Part shown: positions 32,728 through 40,255 of the stretch, in pieces
How the letters are laid out: every line of letters starts with the position of its first letter
How positions within the stretch are numbered: the stretch's first letter is position 1
DNA from: WHTK01 sp963711035
Lineage (GTDB): Bacteria; Chloroflexota; Dehalococcoidia; DSTF01; WHTK01
NCBI GenBank assembly: GCA_963711035.1
Contig: CAVQCN010000001.1
Span: 310,001 to 374,000, forward strand
Length of the DNA: 64,000 bases
Reading direction: 5' to 3'
Translations under genes and position numbers: made by a program
The notes under the pieces: generated by a model
The model's input: the letters and a program-made list of their open reading frames with translations, nothing else
Told to the model about the DNA's origin: nothing
The model's database searches: none

Positions 32728-33003
32728 ATGCCGGGAGAAGAGAACAACGAGTCCAACAGAGGCTCCAGCCATCCGCAAGAGACATACTTCCAGAGCATCG
32801 GCGACCTGTTTCGCATCCGCGAGGATCTGACCGTCCTGCACAAGGCCGCCTACATTGCGACGGTATTCCTGGGCCTGAACCTGGCCTGGTTCGGAGTCTG
32901 GACCGCGGTCGAGTCGATCTGGCCGCTCAACGTTCCCCTCGTAGCCATCGTCCTGGGCGTTGCGCTGCTGTATCTGACCGGGAAGATCAATGACCTGACC
33001 TGA
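32728..33003 (+). CDS. Small two-helix membrane protein
   Basis: 91 residues from ATG 32728, with GGGAGGAA seven bases upstream. A polar N-terminus of about 40 residues (NNESNRGSSHPQE) is followed by two hydrophobic segments (about 44-65, AAYIATVFLGLNLAWFGVW, and 69-86, LNVPLVAIVLGVALLYL) and a short TGKINDLT tail. Both termini are predicted cytoplasmic. No family recognised. The FKBP gene follows 56 bases later in the same direction. Confidence 0.65.
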   Translation: MPGEENNESNRGSSHPQETYFQSIGDLFRIREDLTVLHKAAYIATVFLGLNLAWFGVWTAVESIWPLNVPLVAIVLGVALLYLTGKINDLT

Positions 33004-33059
33004 CGAGCAGGGACCCAACAACCCTCGCTCGTAACGAGGGCAATTCGTATCCTCTAGCC

Positions 33060-33572
33060 ATGCGCTACCTCGCTCGATTCTTGCTTGTCTTCATCTGCAT
33101 GCCTCTGCTTCTGGTAGGCCTCGGCTGCAGCAGTTCGAACAAGACAGACTCGTCGGCTTCCCCCACTATCGCCAATGCCAGTTCATCGCCGACACCTGCT
33201 AGCACCCCAACTGCGGTGCCCTTCGACGACGCGGTGGCAACGACGACCCCCGACGGACTCAAGTACATCGATACCGCGGTCGGGACGGGCGACCCGCCAC
33301 GAGAAGACCAGACGGTGGTCGTGAACTACACCGGCCGGCTCGCAAGCAACGGCAAGGTCTTCGATTCGACGACCGGCCGGGGCCCCAGGACGTTCCAGCT
33401 CTCGCGCGTCATCACGGGCTTCGCCGAGGGGATCCTCACCATGCAGCCAGGGGGCACGCGCACGGTCTACATTCCGGCCGCGTTGGCCTACGGCGCCAAC
33501 CCGCCCGCCGGCTCCGGCATCCCAGCCAATGCCGACCTCATCTTCGACATCGAACTCGTCTCGGTGCAGTAG
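33060..33572 (+). CDS. FKBP-type peptidyl-prolyl cis-trans isomerase, lipoprotein
   Basis: 170 residues. A lipoprotein signal peptide ends in LVGLGC (Cys about 23), then a Ser/Thr/Pro-rich spacer, and one FKBP domain (about 65-170): TPDGLKYIDTAVGTGDPP, VNYTGRLASNGKVFDST, VITGFAEGILTMQPGGTRTVYIP, LAYGANPPAGSGIPANADLIFDIEL. The conserved Tyr, Phe-Asp, Ile and aromatic residues of the catalytic pocket are present. It should sit outside the membrane and help proline isomerisation in secreted proteins. It converges on the CDO-like gene. Confidence 0.93.
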   Translation: MRYLARFLLVFICMPLLLVGLGCSSSNKTDSSASPTIANASSSPTPASTPTAVPFDDAVATTTPDGLKYIDTAVGTGDPPREDQTVVVNYTGRLASNGKVFDSTTGRGPRTFQLSRVITGFAEGILTMQPGGTRTVYIPAALAYGANPPAGSGIPANADLIFDIELVSVQ

Positions 33573-33653
33573 CTACTCAGATCTCGCGCCTCTGATGACG
33601 GACCGAACTTGCGACCATCGGGAGATTCGTCGATTCGAAGCTCTGACGATGTT

Positions 33654-34250
33654 CTACTGAGCCGGGATACCCTGCGCCGATTCCAAAGGTCGGTTCGTGC
33701 CTGTCGGCGGACCGTAGGGCTTTACCTTGCCCGTCGCCAGGTCGAACTGGTAACGCCACTGCTTGTACAGGTCGTTGCCGTAGACATGAATTGCCAGCGT
33801 TTTGTCACCCGGGATGCTGACTTCATGGATGTCGTTCGGCGGTAGGTCCAGCGCCGTCGTCTGGCCGGTGCTCACGTGCGTCGGCTCGACCTCCTCCAGC
33901 TCCGCCACCCATGGTTTCGAGCCGTCGTCCCGGCGGCCGAAGTTCCGGTTGCGCTCGGTCCCGCGAATGATGCCTTCCAGCGCCCAGCCGTTGTGATTGT
34001 GGACCGGCGTGACGGCTCCGGGGTACCAGATCACCGCGATGATGCTCAGGTCGTCCGCGCGGTAGATTGGGAAGCCCTTCTCGGGGTCGGGATTGCCTTC
34101 CGACTGCACGTCTGCCAGGCAATCCTGCCGGGCGATCACGCGCGCCAGCGGCTCCGTTATCGCCTCCAACGTCCGCTTCTCGTCCCATCGTTTCGCGATG
34201 ATGTCGCGCGCGTCCTCGACGAACTGCTGGACGGTGTAGACCGCTGCCAT
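33654..34250 (-). CDS. Cysteine dioxygenase-like cupin
   Basis: 198 residues. The cupin core holds a metal-ligand pair in TPVHNHNGWALEGIIRGTERNRNF (His-x-His, as in CDO type I) and the third His in NDIHEVSIPGDKTLAIHVYGND. This matches the PF05995 cysteine-dioxygenase-like group that oxidises thiols (cysteine, 3-mercaptopropionate or others). The N-terminal helices (FVEDARDIIAKRWDEKRTLEAI) are also typical. Exact thiol substrate is unknown. It is transcribed just downstream of tRNA-Pro on the same strand. Confidence 0.85.
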   Translation of the reverse strand: MAAVYTVQQFVEDARDIIAKRWDEKRTLEAITEPLARVIARQDCLADVQSEGNPDPEKGFPIYRADDLSIIAVIWYPGAVTPVHNHNGWALEGIIRGTERNRNFGRRDDGSKPWVAELEEVEPTHVSTGQTTALDLPPNDIHEVSIPGDKTLAIHVYGNDLYKQWRYQFDLATGKVKPYGPPTGTNRPLESAQGIPAQ

Positions 34251-34289
34251 AGGTTGCCTCCCGTGACTCTTGTCTATCAGGTTCGAAGT

Positions 34290-34367
34290 TGGTCGGGGTG
34301 CCCAGATTCGAACTGGGGGCCTCTTGGTCCCAAACCAAGCGCTCTGACCTGACTGAGCTACACCCCG
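34290..34367 (-). tRNA. tRNA-Pro (anticodon UGG), CCA encoded
   Basis: The minus strand folds as a full cloverleaf: acceptor CGGGGTG/CACCCCG, D-arm GCTC...GAGC, anticodon stem CTTGG/CCAAG with loop TTTGGGA (anticodon TGG, proline), and T-arm CCCAG-TTCGAAT-CTGGG. Discriminator A is followed by an encoded CCA (34292-34290). Confidence 0.96.
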
Positions 34368-34399
34368 TAGGCGTCTCTCAGTCTACAACGACGCGCCCT

Positions 34400-34765
34400 T
34401 CACGGACGCGGGCACTCGCCGCAGTCCCAGCTCTCGCCGTGGCTGAAGCCGCAGGCGTCGCACTCCCAGGCCGTCGACGGCGCCGCCCACGACTGCGTCG
34501 AGGGGTCCCAGCGGCGGTGACTGTGCTCGTGGCGCACCGCTTCGTGGCAGCGCGGGCACATGCCTCGCAGCAGCGTCGCCAGCTGGCGCTCGCGCATGTG
34601 ACCGGAGAGCACGACCGCGACGCCGGAGAAGCCGATCGCCAGGCCCAGCATGCCCGCCGCCGGGTGCGAGACGAAGTGCGTACCGATGGCCGCGCCCGCC
34701 AGGCCCCAGATCAGCGCCGCCGCCAGCGAAACGACCAGGTCGACGCCGCGAAAGAGGCTCGTCAT
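34400..34765 (-). CDS. Membrane protein with C-terminal zinc-ribbon cluster
   Basis: 121 residues. Two hydrophobic segments (about 9-32 and 37-55) are followed by a cytoplasmic region with CPRCHEAVRHEHSH and CDACGFSHGESWDCGEC. These pairs of CxxC could hold one or two zinc ions. The first ATG overlaps the pyrD stop by 4 bases (ATGA), so it is translated from the pyrD mRNA. Function unknown; its coupling to pyrD may be only positional. Confidence 0.75.
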   Translation of the reverse strand: MTSLFRGVDLVVSLAAALIWGLAGAAIGTHFVSHPAAGMLGLAIGFSGVAVVLSGHMRERQLATLLRGMCPRCHEAVRHEHSHRRWDPSTQSWAAPSTAWECDACGFSHGESWDCGECPRP

Positions 34766-35712
34766 GACGGCTGGCGGTCGCGGCGTCCGGCGCCGCGCAG
34801 CTCGGCGATGTCGGCGACACCGTGCTCGGCGCAGTAGGCTTCGATGCCCTCCAGCACCTCGATCGGCGCCATCGGGTTGGCGAACGTTGCAGTGCCGACC
34901 TGCACCGCGCTGGCGCCGGCCAGGATGAACTCGAGCGCGTCACGCGCGGACGCAATGCCGCCGCAGCCGATGATCGGCACGTCGACAGCGCCCGCAACCT
35001 GGTAGACCTGCCGCAGCGCCACCGGCTTCAGCGCCGGGCCGGAGAGGCCGGCAAACGTCGCGGCGATCACCGGCACGCGGTGGTCGAGGTCCATGTTCAT
35101 CGCCTGCAGCGTATTACCGACGCACAGCGCATCGGCGCCGGCGTCGACGACGGCCTCGGCAACGACACGCGGGTCGGCTACGTTCGGCGTTAGCTTGACG
35201 ATGACGGGTAGTGTCGTGTTGCGCACGACGCCGCGGGTGACGGCGGCAGCGGTACCGGCGTCCTGGCCGAACTCCATGCCGCCGCGCTGTGCGTTCGGAC
35301 TGCTGATGTTCAGCTCGAGGCCGGTGATCCCGGTGGCGCCTTCCAGGGCCGCCGCGCAGTCGGCGTACTCCTCCACGGTCGAGCCAAGGATGCTGGCCAC
35401 GACAGGCACGCGCCAGGTCGCGTAGACGGGATCGAGGTCGCGCAGCAGGGCCTGCACGCCGATGTTCTGCAGACCGATCGAGTTGAGCATGCCCGCCGGT
35501 GTCTCGGCGATGCGGGTGGGCAGGTTGCCGCGTCGCGGCGCCAGCGTCGTCGTTTTGGTGACGATGCCGCCGAGACGCTGGATGTCGAAGACCTTGGCGT
35601 ACTCGGTGCCGTAGCCAAACGTGCCGGACGCGACCATCACCGGGTTCGGCAGCACCAGGCTGCGCTTGGCTCCCGGCGCAAGGTCGACGGCCAGCGAGGT
35701 CGAGACGGTCAT
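34762..35712 (-). CDS. pyrD: Dihydroorotate dehydrogenase, catalytic subunit (class 1B-like)
   Basis: 316 residues. It oxidises dihydroorotate to orotate with FMN. The TIM barrel begins LPNPVMVASGTFGYG; KTTTLAPRRGNLPTR and MLNSIGLQNIGV bind orotate and FMN; IVKLTPN, IGCGGI and VQVGTATFANP complete the FMN site. The catalytic-base segment is ELNISSPNAQRGGMEFG: class 1B enzymes have Cys (NISCPN) there, this one has Ser. Its partner subunit pyrK lies 6 kb upstream on the same strand within the pyr operon. The unrelated zinc-ribbon membrane gene overlaps its end. Confidence 0.94.
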   Translation of the reverse strand: MTVSTSLAVDLAPGAKRSLVLPNPVMVASGTFGYGTEYAKVFDIQRLGGIVTKTTTLAPRRGNLPTRIAETPAGMLNSIGLQNIGVQALLRDLDPVYATWRVPVVASILGSTVEEYADCAAALEGATGITGLELNISSPNAQRGGMEFGQDAGTAAAVTRGVVRNTTLPVIVKLTPNVADPRVVAEAVVDAGADALCVGNTLQAMNMDLDHRVPVIAATFAGLSGPALKPVALRQVYQVAGAVDVPIIGCGGIASARDALEFILAGASAVQVGTATFANPMAPIEVLEGIEAYCAEHGVADIAELRGAGRRDRQPS

Positions 35713-36017
35713 CGCGCCATTATAGGCCGCGTTGCGTTTCGGTCCCGTGACCGGTCGAACAGCATGTCACTCTGAACGAAGTGAAGAGTCTGGCACCCGG
35801 CTGACCAGTGGCCAGCTAGTCAGTAGCCGCCACTCTTGCTGCGCATCGCCGTAGCGCTGCTCCGCCCCCCAGTTTGGTAGTGAACTGGGAGGACACCTCT
35901 CAGACCCACCGCGCATGGCCCTTCGGCTCAGCTCAGGATGCAGCTTCGCCCCCGCTACCCCTTCCGGCCCCTTGTCCGTATGAGACGCGAGAGAGACGCA
36001 CCGAGGCTCAGAAAGAA
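35713..36017. other. Intergenic region with dispersed repeats, no gene
   Basis: I see no coding sequence here. It contains a remnant TGTCACTCTGAACGAAGTGA (about 35765) and a longer repeat at 35883-35963 (AACTGGGAGGACACCTCTCA, then GACCCACCGCGCATGG, and CTTCGCCCCCGCTACCCCTT) that recurs at 49805-49861. Confidence 0.6.
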
Positions 36018-36044
36018 GAGGGCCCCCAGTGGAAGGGGGCCCTC
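36018..36044 (-). terminator. Rho-independent terminator of the small CHHW zinc-protein gene
   Basis: A perfect 10-bp stem (GAGGGCCCCC / GGGGGCCCTC) with a 7-base loop. On the minus strand it is followed by TTCTTTCT. Confidence 0.8.
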
Positions 36045-36068
36045 TCCGGATCGACGTGGTGTTCGCGT

Positions 36069-36323
36069 CTAGTCTTCGCTGGGCCCCGAGTTGGCTTCGA
36101 CAACGGGACGGTTGGTGCCGCCGCCCATGCGGCTGATGCTGCGCATGGGATCGCCTTCCCAGAGGGTGTCGGCTGCCGAGTTACGGAACTCGCGAACCTC
36201 GTCGCAGATCTTGCAGCGGCCAAGGCTCGTGGCGCCGTGAGGGCTCTCGATCACCCAGTGGTGGCGGCAGGTAGGCTGTTCCTCGACCTGCTCCTGGACT
36301 GACTCGATAACTGACGTTTGCAT
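36069..36323 (-). CDS. Small zinc-binding protein of unknown function
   Basis: 84 residues from ATG 36323 with AGGAGG upstream. The core CRHHWVIESPHG followed by GRCKICDEVREFRNS gives a His/Cys-rich metal site (C, HH, C-x-x-C). Small proteins with this HWVIE...G-x-C-K-x-C-x-x-x-R-E-F pattern recur in Chloroflexota. The C-terminus is disordered and acidic. On the minus strand a promoter (TTGACC, 17 bases, TAATTT) is centred near 36430, so this is a monocistronic gene with its own promoter and terminator. Function unknown. Confidence 0.8.
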   Translation of the reverse strand: MQTSVIESVQEQVEEQPTCRHHWVIESPHGATSLGRCKICDEVREFRNSAADTLWEGDPMRSISRMGGGTNRPVVEANSGPSED

Positions 36324-36416
36324 GTTTGTTGGACCTCCTGGATCCTCACCCACCCTATGAGTAACTTCGTCCTTTGCCGGGCGGCTCTGGATCATTGCGC
36401 GCCACCGCGCAACCTG

Positions 36417-36445
36417 AAATTATCAGCACCCGTCGCGCGGGTCAA
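36417..36445 (-). promoter_or_regulatory. Sigma70-type promoter of the 36069-36323 gene
   Basis: On the minus strand TTGACC (36445-36440) and TAATTT (36422-36417) are 17 bases apart, about 95 bases before the ATG. Confidence 0.55.
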
Positions 36446-36517
36446 GGTTTTTACGTAAAATACCTTAGAAGTATTATTAAACAAGTGTTAAGCGTTCCCT
36501 GGATCCGTTATGGCTTC

Positions 36518-36523
36518 TATAAT
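36518..36523 (+). promoter_or_regulatory. Candidate -10 box of the SufR-like gene
   Basis: TATAAT lies 27 bases before the ATG at 36551, in an A+T-rich stretch (36440-36530) shared with the divergent promoter. The -35 is weak (TTCCCT region). The SufR-like product could control both directions. Confidence 0.5.
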
Positions 36524-36550
36524 TGAATTTGTTAGGGCCCTGCCCTAGAT

Positions 36551-37228
36551 ATGCAGACGACAAAACAGCAGCTACTCGTCCTCCTCAAGCGGGCCGGCAG
36601 CATCACCGTCGAACAGGCGGCCGGGGCGCTTGCAGTCGCGTCGATGACGGCGCGGCAGCATCTCGTCGGCCTGGAGCGGGACGGACTCATCGTCTCCCGC
36701 AAAGCGCGCCGCGCTACCGGCCGTCCGCATTACCTCTACTCTCTGACGCCGAAGGGCGAGGAAATGTTCCCGCGCCGCTACGACTTGCTCGCCCAGGTGC
36801 TGCTGGACGAGGTCGGTGAGCTGCAGGCGTCGGACGTCGAGGGGCTGAGCGCGGAGGAGAAACGCTCGCTGCTGATCCGTCGCACGGCGGACCGGCTGGC
36901 GGACCGCTATCGCTTCCAGGTCGAGGGACGGCAGCTGGAAGAGCGCGTAAGCACCGTGACGGATATTCTTCACCTGATCGGTGGCTTCGCGGAATGGTAC
37001 CGTACGGATGCGGGCTTCGAGATTCGCGACTACAACTGCGTTTTCGCCAAGCTCAACGGCGGCATCGAGGCGAGTGGCTGTGAATGGCACGTCCGTCTGC
37101 TTACACAACTGCTGAAGTGGCCGGTGCGTCACGAGGTCTTCGTCAGCGGTAACCTCGAGTGCTGCCGCTACGTCATCGACCCGGAGGCGGCGGCCACAAC
37201 CGGAGAAGGGACCCCTCTATATGCCTGA
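36551..37228 (+). CDS. SufR-like iron-sulfur transcriptional regulator
   Basis: 225 residues. An N-terminal winged helix (TKQQLLVLLKRAGSITVEQAA, SMTARQHLVGLERDGLIVSR with wing RRATGRPHYLYSLTPKG) is followed by a helical dimerisation part and a C-terminal domain with cysteines in RDYNCVFAK (about 165), ASGCEWHVR (about 178) and NLECCRYV (about 206-207). This is the SufR layout, where the cysteines bind a [4Fe-4S] cluster and the protein represses Fe-S assembly genes. It overlaps the start of the Mrp Fe-S carrier gene by 8 bases, which supports an Fe-S role. Confidence 0.85.
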   Translation: MQTTKQQLLVLLKRAGSITVEQAAGALAVASMTARQHLVGLERDGLIVSRKARRATGRPHYLYSLTPKGEEMFPRRYDLLAQVLLDEVGELQASDVEGLSAEEKRSLLIRRTADRLADRYRFQVEGRQLEERVSTVTDILHLIGGFAEWYRTDAGFEIRDYNCVFAKLNGGIEASGCEWHVRLLTQLLKWPVRHEVFVSGNLECCRYVIDPEAAATTGEGTPLYA

Positions 37229-38288
37229 AGCCGTAAGCGAAAGCGCCGTCATGAACGCGCTCAGCCAGGTCGAAGACCCGGAACTGCACCGGGACGTCGT
37301 GTCGTTGAACATGGTGCGCGACCTGAAGATCGATGGCTCTACTGTCTCGATGACACTGATGCTCACCACGCCCGCCTGTCCGCTCACCGGACCCTTCAAG
37401 CAGGCGGTCGAAGACGCATTGCTCGCCCTCCCCGGCGTCGAGACGGCCGACGTCGCGCTGGATGCAGAAGTGCGCTCGCACAAGGGCCCGGAGGACCGCC
37501 GCCCGGTAGAAGGTGTCAAGAACATCATCGCGGTCGCGTCGAACAAGGGCGGCGTCGGCAAGTCCACCGTATCGACCAACCTGGCAGTCGCACTGGCGCT
37601 GCACGGCGCCAAGGTTGGCCTGCTGGACGCCGACATCACCGGGCCCAACATCCCCACCATGATGGGATTCGAGGCGGGGTTCATCACCAAGGAGCAGGGC
37701 GGCCTCAGCCCACACGAGCGGCACGGCGTCCGCGTCTGCTCCATCGGCTTCGCGCTGCCCAAGGGCACCCCCGTCGTCTGGCGCGGGCCCATGATAGGCA
37801 CCGCGGTGCGGGACTTCCTGCACAACATCGACTGGGGCGAGCTCGATTACCTGATCGTCGACCTGCCGCCGGGCACGTCGGACGCGTCGATGAGCATGAT
37901 CCAGGAGGCGCCGATCGCCGGCGCCGTCGTGGTCAGCACACCGCAGACAATCGCCTTGGAAGACGCGACCAAGGCCGTGGCCATGTTCGACCGTATGCAG
38001 GTGCCGGTCTTTGGCATCATCGAGAACATGAGCTACTTCGTGGCGCCGGATACCGGCAACCGGTACGAGATATTCGGACACGGCGGCGCCCGCACGGCCG
38101 CTGAGGAGCTTGGCCTGGAGTTCCTCGGCGAAATCCCCCTTGACCAGGCTACGCGCGAGGCGAGCGACGCCGGCGCACCGATAATGACCGTAGCGCCCGA
38201 CTCGAGCGCCGGCCAGGCGTTCCGCAAGATCGCCGAACAAGTCGCAGCCCGTTGCAGCGTCCAGAATTTCATTGAGGAGACTACGTAA
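37221..38288 (+). CDS. apbC: Mrp/NBP35-family P-loop iron-sulfur carrier (ApbC-like)
   Basis: 355 residues. A DUF59/MIP18-type N-terminal domain (residues 1-90, LSQVEDPELHRDVVSLNMV) precedes the ParA/MinD-like ATPase. The deviant Walker A is ASNKGGVGKSTVSTNLAVAL, followed by LLDADITGPNIP and DYLIVDLPPGTSDASM. The family CxxC cluster site near residue 275 is not evident: the usual ENMSYFxCPxC reads ENMSYFVAPDTGNRYEIFG, with both Cys lost. It probably carries Fe-S clusters, but cluster transfer without that pair is doubtful. It overlaps the SufR-like gene, so they are coregulated. Confidence 0.88.
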   Translation: MPEAVSESAVMNALSQVEDPELHRDVVSLNMVRDLKIDGSTVSMTLMLTTPACPLTGPFKQAVEDALLALPGVETADVALDAEVRSHKGPEDRRPVEGVKNIIAVASNKGGVGKSTVSTNLAVALALHGAKVGLLDADITGPNIPTMMGFEAGFITKEQGGLSPHERHGVRVCSIGFALPKGTPVVWRGPMIGTAVRDFLHNIDWGELDYLIVDLPPGTSDASMSMIQEAPIAGAVVVSTPQTIALEDATKAVAMFDRMQVPVFGIIENMSYFVAPDTGNRYEIFGHGGARTAAEELGLEFLGEIPLDQATREASDAGAPIMTVAPDSSAGQAFRKIAEQVAARCSVQNFIEETT

Positions 38289-39587
38289 CTGTCTGAGTGG
38301 CTATCTTTCCTGAACCGATCCAGAACAGCATCCGACGCGGCGAACCAGCCGCAGGAAGGACCAGAATCCGAAGCACAACCGAGACCAAGACGCGGGGGAC
38401 GCCCCCGGCGTACCACCGCGAGCGAAACCGCAGCGCCTGAAGCAACCACCGAAGCGCCGCCCGCCGAATCCACCGATGAAGCTCCGCCGGCTCGCGGCCG
38501 CCGCACCCGCGCCACCACGACAACGCCTCGCACCCGTCGCACCCGCGCGGTAGAGGCTGAGCCCGAAGCCGTGACCGAGGCGCCGCCTGAGCCCGTCGCA
38601 GAGACCTCTGCCCCCGCGGCAGAGGCCGAGAGCGTGGAGCCAGCCCACCGTACCCGCACTCGCGGAGGGCGCGGCCGCGGCGGACGCGGCACCGTTGGCA
38701 CGACGAGTGAAGTCGAGCCCGCCGCCGAGCCCTTCATTCCTGAGCCGGAAGCCGGCACCGAACCGGAGCACGTCGAAGAAGGGGCGGCGGAGGCGCCATC
38801 GCGCTCACGCTCACGGCGGCGCGGCGGACGTGGCCGGGGCGGCAGCGAAGGCCGCAGCGAGCCCCGGGAGCGTGAACCGGCTGCCGAGCAGCCTCGCAGC
38901 CGTGAACCGAGTCGTGATCGTGACGGAGCCCGGTCGGGCCGCTCGTCAGGCTCCATCGAATCACTCATCGCGCGTCAGAACGTGCTGTTCGAGGAGTTCA
39001 CGCACCAGCAGACCCAGGCGCTGCGCGAGATCCAGCGCGCCGCCGGCAACGCCACGCGAGGCGGCGGCGCGGCAGCGGGCGCAGCCACCGCCATCGGCCT
39101 GCCCAAGGTCGCGATCTTCCTCGACGTGCCGAACCTGATCTACGCGGCGGAGCAGGTGGGCGTCCGCGTCCACTTCGGCAAGCTGCTCGACTTCCTCACG
39201 GAGGGACGGCAGCTGGTGCGCGCCACCGCCTACGCCCCGATCACCGATGACCCCATGACGCGTTTCGAGAGCCAGCGCTTCGTGCAACCCGTCCTCGGCA
39301 ACGGTTACAAGATCGTCACCAAGCCATGGAAGCGCTTTGCGGACGGCGGCATGAAGGCCAACTTCGACATCGAACTGGCCGTCGACATCCTCACAATGTC
39401 GGACCGCCTCGACGTGGTCGTCTTGCTTTCCGGCGACGGTGACTTCCGCCGCGTCTGCGAGCTGGTCGAGAGCAAGGGCGTGCGCGTAGAGGTCGTGGCC
39501 TTCGCGGCCAGCACGGCGATGGAGCTGCGCATGGTCGCGGACAACTACATCGACCTCGGCTCAATCCTGCACCTCGTCGGGGCATAA
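38289..39587 (+). CDS. Arg-rich disordered protein with C-terminal NYN (LabA/DUF88) nuclease-type domain
   Basis: About 432 residues if it starts at CTG 38289, directly after the mrp stop and 9 bases after GAGGAG; the only later canonical start is GTG 38571 (338 residues). The first 170 residues alternate Pro/Glu/Ala and RGR/RRGGRGRGG blocks, suggesting disorder and RNA binding; a helix follows (LIARQNVLFEEFTHQQTQAL). The last 165 residues form a NYN domain: KVAIFLDVPNLIYA, NFDIELAVDILTM, VVLLSGDGDF with the acidic metal residues. LabA-like NYN proteins are likely RNases. A terminator follows. Confidence 0.82.
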   Translation: MSEWLSFLNRSRTASDAANQPQEGPESEAQPRPRRGGRPRRTTASETAAPEATTEAPPAESTDEAPPARGRRTRATTTTPRTRRTRAVEAEPEAVTEAPPEPVAETSAPAAEAESVEPAHRTRTRGGRGRGGRGTVGTTSEVEPAAEPFIPEPEAGTEPEHVEEGAAEAPSRSRSRRRGGRGRGGSEGRSEPREREPAAEQPRSREPSRDRDGARSGRSSGSIESLIARQNVLFEEFTHQQTQALREIQRAAGNATRGGGAAAGAATAIGLPKVAIFLDVPNLIYAAEQVGVRVHFGKLLDFLTEGRQLVRATAYAPITDDPMTRFESQRFVQPVLGNGYKIVTKPWKRFADGGMKANFDIELAVDILTMSDRLDVVVLLSGDGDFRRVCELVESKGVRVEVVAFAASTAMELRMVADNYIDLGSILHLVGA

Positions 39588-39608
39588 TCAGGCTTCGTAC
39601 AACCAATG

Positions 39609-39644
39609 AGAGGGGCCGTTCCAAGGGAATGGCCCCTCTCTTTG
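39609..39644 (+). terminator. Rho-independent terminator of the NYN gene
   Basis: GAGAGGGGCC (39609-39618) pairs with GGCCCCTCTC (39632-39641), extended inward by GTTCC/GGAAT-type pairs, and is followed by TTT. Confidence 0.8.
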
Positions 39645-39786
39645 CCCTCACGCTGGCCCTCTCCCAGCGGGCGAGGGGAATTGCGCTTCGCACGAATCAG
39701 ATTTATTCACGACCAGCTCGGCGCATTCCGCTGGCATGGACGACCCACGTATCCACCGAGGTTGGCAGCGTCAGATGAGATGAAGC

Positions 39787-39821
39787 CCCCTCTCCCTCAG
39801 GGAGAGGGTTGGGGTGAGGGG
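39787..39821 (+). repeat. Left inverted repeat of the DUF559 unit
   Basis: CCCCTCTCCCTCAGGGAGAG then GGTTGGGGTGAGGGG, 35 bases. Its reverse complement recurs with one gap and a few mismatches at 40170-40205, on the other side of the DUF559 gene. The arm itself is a hairpin (CCCTCTCCCT/AGGGAGAGGG). Confidence 0.8.
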
Positions 39822-39835
39822 TTATCATCCCTCCG

Positions 39836-40182
39836 ATGTCTATCCAACGAGCCCGCGACCTCCGGAGCCGCCAAACAGCCGCCGAAGCCTTGCTCTGGCA
39901 CCACCTGAGAGCCAATCAAATCGGCGCCAAATTCCGGCGTCAGCATCCCTTCGGCCCGTACGTGCTCGATTTCTTCTGCCATGACTCACGACTTGTGGTT
40001 GAGCTTGACGGAGGCCACCACTCGGAGGCCAGTCAAGCAAAACACGACGATAAGAGAACACGCTACCTTGAGGAGCCGGACTGCAGGTACTGCGATTTGC
40101 CGACACAGAGGTCCTCACGGAGACCGATGCCGTCCTCGAGGCGATCTGGCAGGCCACGAGGGGCTACGACCCCTCACCCTAG
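39836..40182 (+). pseudogene. DUF559 (Vsr/PD-(D/E)XK-like) endonuclease-domain gene, frameshifted
   Basis: From ATG 39836 the reading is a textbook DUF559 protein: RARDLRSRQTAAEALLWHHLR, GAKFRRQHPFGPYVLDFFCH, LVVELDGGHHS, KHDDKRTRYLEE. After residue about 80 the expected ending (GLQVLRFADTEVL, TETDAVLEAIWQATRG) is in another frame and stops at TAG 40180-40182. Total length is 347 bases, one short of a multiple of three, so one base is missing near 40078. DUF559 proteins belong to the restriction-endonuclease-like fold and are common beside repeats. The gene ends inside the right inverted repeat. Confidence 0.85.
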
Positions 40183-40205
40183 CCCTCTCCCCAGAGGGAG
40201 AGGGG
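40170..40205 (-). repeat. Right inverted repeat of the DUF559 unit
   Basis: CCCCTCACCCTAGCCCTCTC then CCCAGAGGGAGAGGGG, 36 bases. It encodes the last codons (Asp-Pro-Ser-Pro) and TAG stop of the DUF559 gene, so the repeat is part of the gene's end. Confidence 0.8.
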
Positions 40206-40255
40206 ACACCACCGTCCCCTGGTTTCCTTGTTCCCGGTTCCTTGTTCCTGATGCG

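Noticed and set aside
38571..39587. GTG 38571 as the start of the NYN gene
   Set aside because: The same low-complexity protein character continues in frame upstream to 38289, where a good ribosome-binding site occurs; kept only as the alternative start.
39787..40205. Classical insertion sequence
   Set aside because: No transposase; the only gene is DUF559, so it is described as a repeat-bracketed unit instead.
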